Source of the DNA: Physella acuta | Lineage: Eukaryota > Mollusca > Gastropoda > Physidae | Assembly (NCBI RefSeq): GCF_028476545.1 | Contig: NW_026731935.1 | Coordinates: forward strand, 207,501-271,500 | Length of the DNA: 64,000 nucleotides | Direction: 5' to 3' | Shown: positions 50,910 through 63,235 of the stretch, piece after piece | Position numbering within the stretch: the first letter of the stretch is position 1 | Layout: the number at the start of each line of letters is the position of its first letter | Notes under the pieces: generated by a model | What the model was told of the DNA's origin: nothing | Database searches by the model: none | Seen by the model: the letters and a program-made list of their open reading frames with translations, nothing else | Translations under genes and position numbers: made by a program

Positions 50910-52442
50910 GGGTGTTGGGAGATTGCGAGACGCGAAAAGCGAAATGGCGAGGCGGGAAAATGCGAGAAGATAATGCGAGACAAAGCTGCGGAATTAAGGG
51001 TAAATAGCTAGACACTTTTTGCGAAAAAAGTTTTTTCATCTTTATTTATTTAAATTATTTTTTTTTGTTTTAAAATAAACAAGCGAGTGTTGTATGTTGT
51101 TATTTTTTATCTAGATTTTATTATATAGATAGATAGATACTAAGAAGATATATAGATCTAGATCTATCTATTTAAAAATCCTAACATTGTTAGCGAGAGG
51201 AAAATCCCGTCTCAGTCGGCATTAATTTTAAAAATCTAGCCCGCTTATGTTTATACAAACGTGAGCTGTGTCATTGTGAATTGGTATAATCTTGTCAGCA
51301 GGAGAGATATTCTGCAACATTTTTGTACTTGCAAAAAGTGTAAAACAATTCCCCCCCCCCCCCCCCCCTCACCTCCGTCACCTCTCAAAATTGCAGTTGA
51401 ATTTTTTAAAAACATCAATATTTTCCCAAAATCTTGTCTAATTTTGGTCAAAATAGAGTATTTTAATTAATTCCTATTACAATTTATTAAAACAGTTTTC
51501 TAAAACGCGAAAAGTCTAAAATTCTTTTTCTAACATTGCTTTTTTATAGTGTGACTTCACAACATCTAACCCCCCTCCTCCCCCTCATCACACATCGTCA
51601 TAAAATTAAAATTACAGACCCCCCCCCCCCTCCCCCCCTACGAGTGTGACGTCATTTATGGAAGACCCCAAATAACACCACCACCAAAACCAAAAAATTC
51701 AGATAAGTTCAAACTGGTTTAAAAAATATTTGAAGTAGGCCCATAGCTTACGACATAACACGAGCAACTGATAATATCGGTGACATCACTTTTATTTTTT
51801 CCCCAAACAGCAAGTAAGAGAAAAAAAACTGGGGGCATTGAGAGTTAATAAAAGCTTAGGAATAAGCAACACATAGGGGAGGGTTAATCTAGTCCTCGCC
51901 TTCACATAGGGCACTAATCGTTACTTAATTTGAGGTTATTTTTTCTGACTTATTTATGGAAATAATAAATAATAGGCGGCGGCTATAATGCAAAATTTCT
52001 TTGCAACAATAGAAAATATGTTTGCAGCGGATCCGGGCACGGTGATCTTCAAAGACGGTAAATCAGGTGGCCTCGGCGTTCCACACAAAAGAGAAGTTGA
52101 TCTATCGTCGGCGGTATTTCCGTCGGTTTCGAACAAGGTGGTATTCCAAGTCGACACAAAAGATGGGGGGAGTTGACAAATCATCAGTATGTCTAGCGAC
52201 GGAAAAATCTGTAGTTTTAACAATTTAAACGAAACGTCTTTGAAGTCTGGACCAAATACCACTGAAAATCAGGTGTGGTAAATTTTTCACAGAAATCTTC
52301 GCATTTCAACACCACCCAGCGTAAGTATCGGGTTGTGGTAAAATGCGAGACAAAAAGTCACGTGACCGACCGTTTTCGCGCCCTTCTCGCATTTTCCCGC
52401 CTCGCCATTTCGCTTTTCGCGTCTTGCAATTTCCCCACACCC
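50910..52442. mobile_element. MULE-like long-TIR element, copy B (1533 bp)
   Basis: Same TIRs as copy A (left GGGTGTTGGGAGATTGCGAG, right the inverse with one or two changes) and a 9-bp target duplication GACGTCTCT (50901-50909 and 52443-52451). Direct orientation to copy A, 78 bp apart. It is shorter than copy A because the PHD-like ORF is missing. It lies inside the LINE reading frame. Confidence 0.9.
51988..52176 (+). CDS. Small ORF shared by the MULE-like copies
   Basis: 62 codons in copy B: MQNFFATIENMFAADPGTV, then GLGVPHKREVDL and VFQVDTKDGGS. Copy A has the same sequence at about 50385-50555 with frame changes. Balanced composition suggests it was once coding, either element-encoded or captured. 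No family is recognised. Confidence 0.4.
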   Translation: MQNFFATIENMFAADPGTVIFKDGKSGGLGVPHKREVDLSSAVFPSVSNKVVFQVDTKDGGS

Positions 52443-53110
52443 GACGTCTCTGTCCAGGTCCAGGGCTAGTCTCTCTAACTGTCCCCAGGTGTATCCAATC
52501 TTCTTGGTGTCTTCTTCCAGGTCACGTCTCCAGGTCTTTCTTGGTCTGCCTCTCCTCCTCCTGCCTTGAGGATTCCAGGTGAGGGCCTGTCTTGTTATGC
52601 TGGATACAGGCTTCCTGAGTGTGTGGCCAATCCATTTCCATTTTCTCTGGAGGATCTCTACTTCAACTGGCAGTTGATTTGTCCATTGCCATAGAACATC
52701 ATTTCTGATGGTTTTAGGCCAGCGAATTCGCAGGATCTTTCTGAGGCATACGTTTATAAATGATTGTATTTTCTTCTTATTTATAGCAGTTATTCTCCAT
52801 GTCTCAGCTCCATAGAGTAAAACAGGTTTTACTAGTGTGTTGAAGATCAGGTTTTTATTCCAAGGGTTAAATCTCCAGAACCCCAAACATTTTTTAGTTG
52901 GTTGAAGACTGCCCGTCCTTATTTTTATGTCTGCTTCTGTCCCACCCTGCTTATCAATATCAACAATACTTCCAAGGTAGGTGAATCTATCCACTTCTTC
53001 TAGGGCTTCTTCTGCCAATGTTATGGGGCTGCTGTTTGATGCATAGACTTTGAGAACTTTACTTTTACCTCTGTGGATGTTCAGGCCCAGGCATGTAGAA
53101 AAATTAGCAA

Positions 53111-53466
53111 CCCTAATCTAACTCTAAACTTAACCCTAACCAAAAGCAATCACGCAAACATAATACAGCACCACTGTACACTTTTTTGGGGGGAATTTTT
53201 ATACCATTGTCCTATAATAGAATCTTCTTTTAAAAAAAGGGTGTTAGGTTACTGGTAGTCTAAATAGTAAAATACTACTAAAATACACACCTGGCTGGCT
53301 AATGTCAATAGTCAATGCTAACCCTGTACCTAGTCCTACCATACGCCTAACCCTAATTTCTAACCATAAAATTAGTTGAGATTACAATACTACTAACAAC
53401 CCAACACACCTTTTTTATGGAAGATTCTGTTATGGGTATCTAAACTAAAATCGACATTTTCTGAAC
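53111..53466. other. Degenerate CTAACCCTAA-like stretch and AT-rich spacer
   Basis: Short telomere-like degenerate repeats at 53110-53150 and 53335-53365, otherwise nothing recognised. Confidence 0.4.
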
Positions 53467-54436
53467 TGAAATTTCGGTAAACGGAAAAAAAGTCACAGGA
53501 AAAAAAACACAGAAAAAAAGTCACAGTTTTTGCTAGGAAAAAAAGTCACAGAAAAAAAGTCACAGTGGAAAAAAATTTTTGGAAAAAAGTCACAGAAATA
53601 AAGTCACAAAAAAAAAGTCACAAAAATATTTTTAGAAATATTTTTATTTATTTGTTTAGAATTGTAACATTTTGCATGTTTATTGTTGTGGGTTGTATTT
53701 TTTTATAGCATAAATTATTTATAGACGTTAAGAGCATTATGGTTTATAACAATTGTAAGTAAAAACAAACACTCTCAACTTTTGTTACGTATTTAGTTAA
53801 AAACGCGGTAGAAAAGTTAATTATAAAAGAAATTTAGGAAAATTTTGCCGTAGGCTATTCTCTGGTCGGCCTCTCCTCAGTAGGCATTGTCCGAACATAT
53901 CTTGTGTTGTTGACGTCATGCGTCAATGACAGCCTTTCAACCTTGTCGGCTTTCTGTTTTGATCCTAAGTTTTGTTATGTAATGAGCGTGATAAATGTGG
54001 GCAGTAAAGGTGGTTGAACTAAACATCTAAACATAACTATTGTGGCCATGAGTTGAGGGCAGCAAGTCAGATGAACTTACCATTTCACGGTAATTTAATG
54101 TTGGTATTTTAAAAAAAAAAACAGGATTAAAACCGTGGACTTTGGAGCATTCTATTAAACGCTACTAACCTTAAGTTTTACATAATTACAATCTACATAC
54201 TTCATACTAAATATTTTTAGATGAATTATAAAAATTACTATGCGTATACAGCCTACACACATTACATTTAATTAATCCTAAGTTAATTTGCACTCTCTAA
54301 ATATTTAATACATAAAAGTATTAACAAGTATCATGCAAATATATATTTGTGACTTTTTTTCCTGTGACTTTTTTTCCTGTGACTTTTTTTTCTGTTTTTT
54401 TTTCCTGTGACTTTTTTTCCTACAATCGAAATTTCA
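53467..54436. mobile_element. Fold-back element with GTCACAG-repeat arms
   Basis: The left arm (53467-53630) is a run of AAAAAAAGTCACAG units after TGAAATTTCG. The right arm (54345-54436) is the inverse, with CTGTGACTTTTTTT units ending CGAAATTTCA. The ~700-bp middle is AT-rich with no coding. Arms of short tandem units inverted around a loop are the hallmark of fold-back elements. Confidence 0.7.
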
Positions 54437-55472
54437 ACCCCTATATAGATCTATACTTTATAGAAGACTTCATGCTAGACTGGTGCCTATTACTTACACT
54501 TAGTAGCTTCACCTAGACTTAGAACTAAATGAGCAGCTGTTTACTTTTTTGATATTTGGTTTAAATCTATTTATGACATTTGTCTTGATTAGGCCTAGAT
54601 CTATAGGCCTACCTGCTTAGTTTCATATTTTTAATTGTTACGTTATTTATTCTGCTTTTGTGTCATATTCTTATTCGTATTTGCTGTTTGTTTCTTGTAC
54701 ATACACTTTTAATATTTTAGACTAATAAATTGGCGGTAATGTAAGCGTCTTTATTATCCATTATTAGTGATGTCATTATTATTGTTTATCCTTGACTATT
54801 CTATTTTATCCACAAATAATGACATCATTCTTTTTGTGTACTTTTCGTGAGTTTCAACTTTATAAGTTTTGTTTTTTTCTGACTTGATAAAAAATTTTTT
54901 TCATTTGACGTCATTCTTTTTGCCTGTAAAAGTTTTTGATTTAGAGTTTTTTTTCCATTGCATGTCTTCCACAAACATGCATACACAGACACAGAGTCCA
55001 TTTCATCTTTATAGTATTGATTTACTTACCTTTAGATTAGTTAACTTTAAAGCTGCACTTTAGCAGTTCAAATTTTCAGTGTCAGCCCTAGATACTGTAG
55101 TTAGTCCTATAAAATGTAGGCAATATTGAACTTGCCTAGATTCCTTGATCAAGTAAATTTTGTTTAAGTTATTAATATTTACGCTTCCAGGGTCAATGCC
55201 ATAGCAATGTTCTCTGTTTTCATTGCGTTTTATTTAATCTTTGAAAAAATGCTCGCAATCATGCCTCAAGCAAGAAGAAATTACAATTAGGCCTACACAA
55301 TTCAGATTTTTAAAAATAGTCAAATTATCCTTTCTTCAATTACGGCAAAAATAAAATTGAAATTTTCAAATAAATCCCAAATGGAAGCGAGCATCCTACA
55401 GATTAATACCTGGTTTTTATGGCATGAGAGATGTACATTAACTTGACTACTCTGCACCATACCAAATTAAAA
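54437..55472. other. AT-rich intergenic, no supported gene
   Basis: No reading frame or repeat of note. Confidence 0.4.
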
Positions 55473-55868
55473 TCTATATATATATAATTCTCTTCTGGGA
55501 TCAGTTAGAAAACAAGCTGCAAGCGCGCCTTTGCAGTCCCCTCTCTTCCTCTCTATCACTATCACTACCACCCTCACCCCACCCCCACATGATCTGGTGA
55601 GCGGTGTTCACTCTGTTTACATTTTACAATCATAGAGACGGGTTTGGTGACGGCTATTAGGGGCAGATAATTTAGTTTGAAACGATTTTAAACTTAGAGG
55701 AGGTAACTAAGGAGGCTGCTTTCACGTGGGGGGGGGGGGGGGTTTAGTGTTTTTAAGCAAATATTTTCAATGGCAGCATTGGTACTGTCGAATTCACAAA
55801 TTATAAATTACTGAAAAGTAGAAAAAAAACACTAAATAGCGGCGTATGATACGCAGCGGGTCGGCTCG
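55473..55868 (+). mobile_element. Helitron/Helentron-like non-autonomous element
   Basis: Starts TCTATATATATATAATTCTC and ends with a small hairpin GCGTATGATACGC followed by AGCGGGTCGGCTCG. A TC...CTATATATA start, a 3' hairpin and no TIR or target duplication fit Helitron-like ends as known in invertebrates. The G-run near 55728 is internal. Confidence 0.5.
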
Positions 55869-56363
55869 TTTTAAATATATCATGAACAGTTCAGGTTGGG
55901 AAAAGCCCTAATACGGCTAACCCCAGTCGACCTGGAATAGCCACTTCATACTTTGAATCCAATCCTTTATAATAATTCACCCTAGTTTCAGAAATAGTTT
56001 TTTGTATTTTTGGTTTATTTTTTATGTAGCAGTAGTCTTTTCCCTGCTTATCATTTTGTATATAGCCTATATGTTCTAATGTGTTTTTTTTCATCTTTAA
56101 TATGATACATTTTTCTTTATTTTCTCGAAGCAGTATCATGGACAAATTGGACATGAGGATCTGGCAGATGTCTGAAGTTTAACTACAATATTCGTGTCAA
56201 GCTGCTCATTTTTTATCAAGTCAGTCTTAAACATTAAGATTGTGATCCTTATTACATGACTTATAGTTTAATTTGACAATTTGTATATCATTTCTGTATT
56301 AATTTTTCATTTGGCAATTATAGCCTATATCCCAAAAGAACAAATTTTAATTTTTTGTTTCAG
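55869..56363. other. Sequence upstream of TRAIP
   Basis: It holds a diverged copy (55905-55945) of the dyad sequence found inside the element at 46344-48696. The TRAIP 5' UTR exon and promoter must lie here or further left. The TTTTTTGTTTCAG just before 56364 is a good acceptor, implying a non-coding first exon. Confidence 0.4.
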
Positions 56364-56365
56364 TA

Positions 56366-59300
56366 ATGAGGGCACAGTGCTGTATTTGCTCCGACCTATT
56401 TGAGGATGCCTTGACTGTAAATATTGCAGCATTGCACTGCGGACACACATTTCATGAAACATGTCTCATGAGATGGATGGATACCTCTTCCACATGTCCC
56501 AGCTGTCGAACTACTGTAAAACCAAATCAGGTATGGCTAAAAACTTATTTATTTTCTACTGGTCAGTCAAATTGTCATGCATAAATTTTATTTAGAATCC
56601 ATTATTTAACAATTTTAAAATTGTTTTTCAATATTTTACAGATAATTAAGCGTCTCTATTTCGACATAGCTGAAGATTTGAATGGAAATGAAGACATTAG
56701 TAAATTTATCAATCAAATAGGAAATCTTAAGGTAAGCTAGTATTTATTGTCACTTTATACAAACATACACCTAGCTCAGGTGTCTAACAAGGTTGACTTG
56801 TTTAATATTTCCTGCCGACTAAAGCTTTTAATCCATTGTCTGGCAATAAATAAATACAATGACAAGAATCACTTACCATTTATCAAATACACAGCAGTGT
56901 TAACGCAGTGCTCAATAATCAGTACTAATTTCTCATTTTTTATCAGCCGCTACAGGTCTATCAGAAAACTCTATTATTATGTCTTAAGTCACAAGAATAT
57001 GTATATGCACATCCATTTTTGAGCACTTTACCCTCCAGCATACCAAATTAAAATTAACATCAGGTTAAAGTTGGGGACGATGTGGTGTAACATTAGACCA
57101 TGTCATTGCTAAATCAAAAGTCATCTCCTGACTGAACTGCCCACATGTCCAAACCAGTTGGTGCGATATGCTGGGGGGATGAAGCAAAAGCCTGGCAGAA
57201 AGCCACATGTCTAGTGACTTGTAACATGGGTGACAGCAATCTTAACTCTGTTCTAAGTATGCTTAGCCAATGAGCAATAGCTGGAGCTGGTAATTACCAT
57301 ATTTGAGAGTCAGAGAATAGAGCTAATGATAACTTCAACTCTATAATGGCACTTATTTTACAATTGAAAGTCTTAACCTGATATTCACTCACTAAGTTGT
57401 GATTAATTTCATAAATGGTTTAGAAGGGGCTGTCTGGTTACTTGTACTGTCAATATACACCTTCTTTGTGTGGTCTAACTATCCCTACAGGAAATCTTAT
57501 TTTCTTGAATAGGTTCAGTTAAGTGAGAAAGATAGACAAAAGCAAGACCTTGCAGATGCCAGGGATAAGCTTGCTATAAGGCTAGCACAATCTGAGTCAT
57601 TGTGTGAAAGTTTAACCATTAAATTAAATAAAGAACTCAGCATAAAAGAGGTCATGCAAAGGAACATTCAGCTGTTACAGAATGAAAATGCTGTCTTTGT
57701 AGATGACATGAAAGAATTTAGGAAAACTCAGAAAAAACTTGAAGCACTTCAAAATCTTGAGATAGTTTTGAATGGTAGGCCACTATTTTTTAAATTGTTG
57801 ATTAAAAGTAATTGTTTAGTAAATTTCCTGAAGTTTGTCCTAAAAATGAAACAACATTAAGCAGGCATTGTTTCATGTGGATTTGAAGGCAATAAATGTA
57901 ACTACAGGTTGTGAAGATGATGTGAAGCAAGTTATGGCTCAGTACACAGAAGGTGGGGAGTCTTCACTCAAACAGCTGGCCAGTATGATCACAGTTATGA
58001 AAAGGGAGTACAGCAAAGTAAGACTTTGATTTACACATTGACAGTATTCAATCTGTAATTCAATAGCGTGGTAAAGTGCTCATTGGTAACTTGAAAGTCA
58101 CAAGCTTGTATCAATGTCTGTAGAACATCTCTGAGACCACCCAGCTGTGATGGGTATCTGACTCACATTAGGGAAAGTAAAGGCAGTTGGGCACACCATC
58201 CCTTTATATACCATGCTCAAGAAACAGACTCTACTTCATGTGCCTTATACATTGTTAGGTCTGAAAATTTTACTTTACAATCAGTCAAATAGACACAATT
58301 TTGAAATTCTTTTTTTTTATCCTGGCTAAAGTTAACATACGACTAATTGTCAATGTATTAACAGACATGCCTACTGTCCCGCCAAAAGATTCGTTCTGCT
58401 TTTTTTTTCCATTTTTGTCAAAGTTTGTTTAGCTAAATCGAAAAACAAGCAAAGATGTCTTAATTTAAAGCATAAAAAGCTCTCAATTTTAAAAAAAAAG
58501 TTTTAAAGCCACTGCAAATATTACTTAATGCTTTGAATGGCAGGATTTTTATACTACAGTCATTACTCTCCTAGTTAAAGCAGTTCACTACAGCCAGTGT
58601 TTCTTCCAGACTTTTTCTCCGGGGGGGGGGGGGGGGGGGGCACTTGAAATTTTCGGGGGGGGGGGGGGTGGACACACTGTTAAAATTATATATTTTCTAT
58701 ATAAATTATATAAATTTCATTTCGTTGGGGGGGGGAGGGGTAAAAAATTTCGGGGGGCAAAGCCCCTCAGAAGAGATGCCTGAAAGAAACTCTGACTACA
58801 GCTTAGCTGTAATCAAAGAATTTGATAAGTGAATCCCCTTAATAACAAATAAAGTAGTGGCTCATCTGCTCATGTAATGTTTTACCATTGTTCCAGGTAT
58901 TAAATGACAAGAAAGGTTTACTGGAGAAAGTGACCAAATTGAAGCAGTCAGTTGGCAACTATCACACTGAGGCTCGAAAGTTAAAGCATAAAGTTAAAGA
59001 ACTTGCTGCTGAGCTGGAAAGGGCAAATGAAGGTCTGACCAAGGTGGGCTTTTCTTTTTAAAAGATTAATAGTAATCAAATATCTATTTAAAGTTTTTTA
59101 GAACTTTCATAGCACATAATAAAATTATGGAGTTTTCTAAAAAGAATTTCTCCATCTTTCTTTTTCATTGTATGTTTAACAGTTTCTCATATGTATGTCA
59201 TGAGTACATATAAAATTGATACTACATTGTGTACATATGAGTTTTTAAAGCTATATCCATTTTACATATTAGTAGGTGTCATTTATTTTTATTGAGTATG

Positions 59301-60091
59301 CTTTGAATTAACAGGTGGAGAAAGAAAACAATGAAAAAAGAAGAAAGCTGGTGCACCTTAGAAATGCATTGCGTCATAATATAACTGAAGGTAGTCAGAG
59401 CTTCAACCAAGCTTTAAATGAGGACAGCCCCAATGTGGCCTACACTCCACCTCATCAACATGACCCTCTGACTGATGTCAATGAGAGTTCTACTCCAGAT
59501 CTCTTTGAAGATTCTGTTGTTGACAACAAAAGGAAACACAATTATGATCATTCTACACCAAAATTAAAGTTCATTCAAATTCCTACAGCAACAGAAAAAT
59601 TGCATGCAGCAAAGCGAGCAAAATTAGAATTGGAGTCACAGAATGATCCCCCCATTCCCAAAACAATGCTGAGCATCATGCAAAAAAAGATGACAGGTAT
59701 CTCCAATTCCAGGGCTCACCTGCCATCTGTCATCACACGGGGTTACGATGGCTTTGGTGGCTCAACCACCTTTGTTCAGCCCTTAGGGCCACCCAAGGCT
59801 TCACACACCAAGATAGTGCCTAAAAATAAGACTATAAAGAAAAGCAAATTTTGTGATCCTAAAACTTTTAAAAACATGCCGCTGTTTAAAATAGTTTCCA
59901 AATCAACACCGTGTAGTTCTCCTGCATCAGATGGTGGAGTCAGCCAGCAACCTGAGGCAACTCGAGTGATTCAGCAAACACAGCCAACCAGCAAGAGTAA
60001 AAGCAAGAGTTGTGCCTCAACAGACAATCATTCGTCCACCTTGTTTCCTAAGTTGAGCATGGGTGACAGGGATTATATTGATTTGACGTGA
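56366..60091 (+). CDS. TRAIP: E3 ubiquitin ligase TRAIP (TRAF-interacting protein), 6 coding exons, 516 aa
   Basis: Exons: 56366-56530, 56642-56731, 57513-57774, 57908-58017, 58897-59043, 59315-60091; all junctions are GT-AG and the frame is continuous. Residues 5-47 are a RING-H2 (C5, C8, C25, H27, H30, C33, C44, C47; HCGHTFHETCL as in TRAIP). IIKRLYFDIAED follows, then a coiled coil to about residue 258. The last exon carries the TRAIP-diagnostic GYDGFGGSTTFVQP. TRAIP ubiquitinates replisome components and acts at stalled forks and DNA crosslinks in the nucleus (known for the family). Human TRAIP is 469 aa. Its C-terminal PCNA-binding box (ending FLWS) has no evident counterpart here; the protein ends GDRDYIDLT, which looks like a SUMO-interacting motif. 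The start ATG is two bases after an acceptor, so the 5' UTR is spliced. Confidence 0.95.
58595..58794. mobile_element. 200-bp hAT-like MITE in TRAIP intron 4
   Basis: The left end CAGTGTTTCTTCCAG and the right end CTGAAAGAAACTCTG form an imperfect TIR, flanked by an exact 8-bp duplication ACTACAGC (58587-58594 and 58795-58802). The interior is long G-runs. An end of the same type is seen at about 44608-44633. Confidence 0.85.
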
Positions 60092-60268
60092 CTATATTTT
60101 TTAGTTGTTCTATCATGAGTGCTTTATTTAGTTTCCTAGTGAGTTATAGAATACACATTTGGCTAATGTTGTCTTCTTTCAATCATTTTTGGCACTCCTA
60201 CAATATTTTATAAATGTTTTGATTTACTCTATATACTGTAGGTTTTATAATTACTTTAAAAGAATACA

Positions 60269-60274
60269 ATTAAA
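60269..60274 (+). other. Candidate polyadenylation signal of TRAIP
   Basis: ATTAAA about 180 bases past the stop codon. Confidence 0.45.
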
Positions 60275-60621
60275 CATGTATTTATTTTTGAAGTTATTCT
60301 TCTTACTTGCATCTGTCTGTCAAACCCAGTATGTTTAAGCACAAAGTAAACAAATCAAATATAGAGTTGTATAAAAACCTGCTGCAACCATGGGCTGGGC
60401 ATATTTACAACCTGATCTTGTTGAAACACATCAACTGAAGGTTGTGTTATTCAGTTATTGTTATTTAGTGCAGTCATTCATCTTCATTTATTTCTTTGTG
60501 GTTTATCATAATATAAATAGTTCATTTTATACACATGGAAGAAAAAGTCAACAGATGATTGTCTAGCCAACAAGTTGTTAACATCGACATTAAACAAGGT
60601 AATTAAAAAGTCTAGTGACAA

Positions 60622-61281
60622 TTTTAGCGCAATTTCCTTATGTTATCTAAAAATAGCTCTGTCGTAGCGTAAATCAAGAGCAGGGTTAGTAAAACCATTG
60701 GTTAATTATTAAAACGTTTTTTATTAATTTTTTTTCAGTATTTTACATGTTTTATTTACAATAGAGTAACATGACTAAAAACCATTGCGCGCCTAGCTAC
60801 CGACGACCGAACGTGATGTCGCAGCCATTGAACATGATGACGCGTGTGGTGTGGTTGGATAAAATGCCTACTAATTCAGTCCAAATTTTAATTAATTCAA
60901 AAATTTTTTTGTGACCGAACGAAAGGATATTTTTGAAAACTTTCTTCGGCAATATTGTTCTAAATTATGGCAGGAATCGATTGGTACATGTTTCAAGTCG
61001 CTAAGTGGTCTGGTTGCCGAGGTATAGGCCAAAAACTGTATTTGTTCGAGGTTTTTTGGCTTTTCCGGGAAATCCATGAAAGAAACCCGGAATTTTTTTG
61101 GCCTATGTTCATCCTGATAACTTGCTTAACATATTTGCTTTTGGAACTAGTCCTCGATATTGCTTCGTTGAGGAGGAGATACGACTTAAAGCTGCGGACA
61201 CACATCCATCCATCCATTCATCCATTCCCAGAAAAGACGAGTTAATAAACGCAATTCTCCAGAATGGAAATTGCGCTAAAA
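60622..61281. mobile_element. Short TIR element, copy 2
   Basis: Same 16-bp terminal inverted repeat as 35977-36607 and the same orientation. It has ~40 extra bases near 60880-60940 and otherwise high identity. It lies ~530 bases past TRAIP. Confidence 0.7.
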
Positions 61282-61549
61282 ATTACACAGTACAGCATCG
61301 ATTTAGGACATTCCGAACACTCGAGAAAAGGCGTTTCCCGCAAATAGAGTAAAAAGACTTCCTGCGAGCCTATATCTTATGCTTGAAACTGGTCGAAAGA
61401 GAACAAAGATCACATTACGTACTATCCATAGGCAATCTATTAATTGCCAAACAGGTGGCACAGCTAAGTAGAGTAAGCTTCTGTCTTTTTAGAACTATCC
61501 TTACATTATGGCTAGGATTTCATGTTAGGTTGAGGGGCAATTTGTAATT

Positions 61550-61696
61550 GACAGGTAGGACATGATTCTTGCTAGCCATCACTACACTCCAATGAACGAT
61601 GAGGGTAGGACACAGAGGCGTATCCAGGTTTTCGTCGTAGAGGGAGCAAAAAGCAAAAAAAAAGGCGCCGAACTTTTAACACGTTCTATATACGTG

Positions 61697-61736
<40 letters not shown>

Positions 61737-63145
61737 CTGTATGTCATTACTTCGCTATGATGTAAAATAAATTGAAAGTAGCACTCTGAAGAAATAAGAA
61801 AAAACACACAATGTAGGCCGACAAAACAAAAATTGTATCAATCTAAACAAAAAAAAAATATACACACACTACAACCAAAAACAATGAACGTAACACAATC
61901 TGTTTTGTAATTCTTGTAAAAAAAAATCTTCCATAATAATTCCTGGGAAATTATTTATGACAAGTGAGATAGGGGAAATAACCACTCTCTTAATATAAAT
62001 ATGTATACATCTACACATTTAATTATAAATGTACATCATTACGCGTTTTTCTACATGTACTTAACAGATCAGTTCGGGGTGGGATGGGGGGGGGGGATTT
62101 AACTTCATTCACCACTGTCCCGTCACCTTGGGTCAATTATCCAACCCAGTGTATACCTAGGTGTGACATTAATGTCACTCTACACAATTGTGGTGGTGAG
62201 GTGTGTGGGGGGGGGGGGATAACCAACTCAGAGTGAACATAGCGTCAGTTTTTAGATGACTGTTCTAAACATAGATATAGATTACACAAATATATATTAC
62301 AAAAATATTTATTACAGAAATATATTTAAATAAGTAGCAGTGGTATTATCACAATTTTTTTTACAGAGGGGTCCATGGGGAGGGGGGTTGTAACTATTTC
62401 ATATAATTTGTAATCGTAATCACTATCGCCCAAACTGTAAGAATACTACTACTTCATCGTGATGACGTTGTTGACCTTGTCAAAATTTCCACACCACTAC
62501 GCAGTTTGCTCATAAGTAAATTTAAATAGAGGTGCCACATCAGTTGTATTTGTTTCTGTATTGTAATTTTTTAAAATTATTCACACGATTCAAACTGTAT
62601 ATATAAAGTAATTATGTGTGAAGTTTTATGTATAACATTTTCTATTTCAATTATTCGTAAGCAAATACATTATACAGTTGCCTTAATCTTAACTACCCTA
62701 TTGCCAAGTGTTACTACCCGTAGAGGTTTTTAAACACTGCAATGCATCGTAATGGTTATTTCTAGAATGGCAAACTGATGCAGCTGTTAATACGTGTCTA
62801 CGTTTACAAACGTAGACACTACTAATTAATTGCTTAATTGCTGCATGAAAAGAAATCTTGAGATTTATAATAGATGTGCCGACCAAAAATATTTTTTTAA
62901 CAAATATCATTGTTTAAAACTTTGAGTTTAAAAAGCTTCCAAAAAGGCGCCACTTTGCTGAAAATGGCCAGAGGGGGAGCGGCCGCTCCCCCTGCTCCCC
63001 CCTGCGTACGCTACTGGTAGGACATTATTCTTGCTAGCCATCACTACACTCCAATGAACGATGTGGGTAAGACATGATTCTTGCCAACTATCTCTACACT
63101 CCAATGAAAGATGAGGGTAGGACATGATTCTTGCTAGTGTTGCTA
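61550..63145. repeat. ~51-bp tandem repeat split by a transposon
   Basis: Units of GTAGGACATGATTCTTGCTA, then GCCATCACTACACTCCAATG and AACGATGAGG. One copy lies left of the hAT-like element and about three lie to its right. Confidence 0.8.
61613..63016. mobile_element. 1404-bp hAT-like non-autonomous element
   Basis: Ends CAGAGGCGTATCCAGG and CGTACGCTACTG, flanked by an exact 8-bp duplication GTAGGACA (61605-61612 and 63017-63024). The interior has a (TA)n, poly-G runs and no transposase frame. It shares the CAGnGGCGTA terminal type with the MITE at 44770. Confidence 0.85.
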
Positions 63146-63235
63146 GCCATATGTGGCTATCGAATTAATTTTTTTACTGACTTTGCTGTACTGCTCAAGT
63201 TGCCTGCAACCTGGACATAGGCATTTGTCTCTGGC

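Larger units (their letters stand above)
50841..53110 (-). mobile_element. 5'-truncated LINE, reverse-transcriptase C-terminal region, split by MULE-like copy B
   Basis: Minus-strand coding from about 53110 to 52452 reads [61 protein letters not shown] and [16 protein letters not shown]. These are standard motifs of the C-terminal part of RTE/jockey-type LINE polyproteins. The frame resumes beyond copy B at 50900-50850 (VWKALVSSLCPSRDDRQT then stop), the expected LINE C-terminus. Its 5' end stops next to a degenerate CTAACCCTAA stretch. Confidence 0.9.

Noticed and set aside
53110-53160. Telomeric repeat
   Set aside because: Only a few degenerate CTAACCCTAA-like words next to a truncated LINE; not a telomere or a clear interstitial telomeric array.
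55891-56154. Minus-strand 87-codon ORF upstream of TRAIP
   Set aside because: AT-rich with Lys/Asn/Ile bias, no motif, and it overlaps a diverged transposon dyad.
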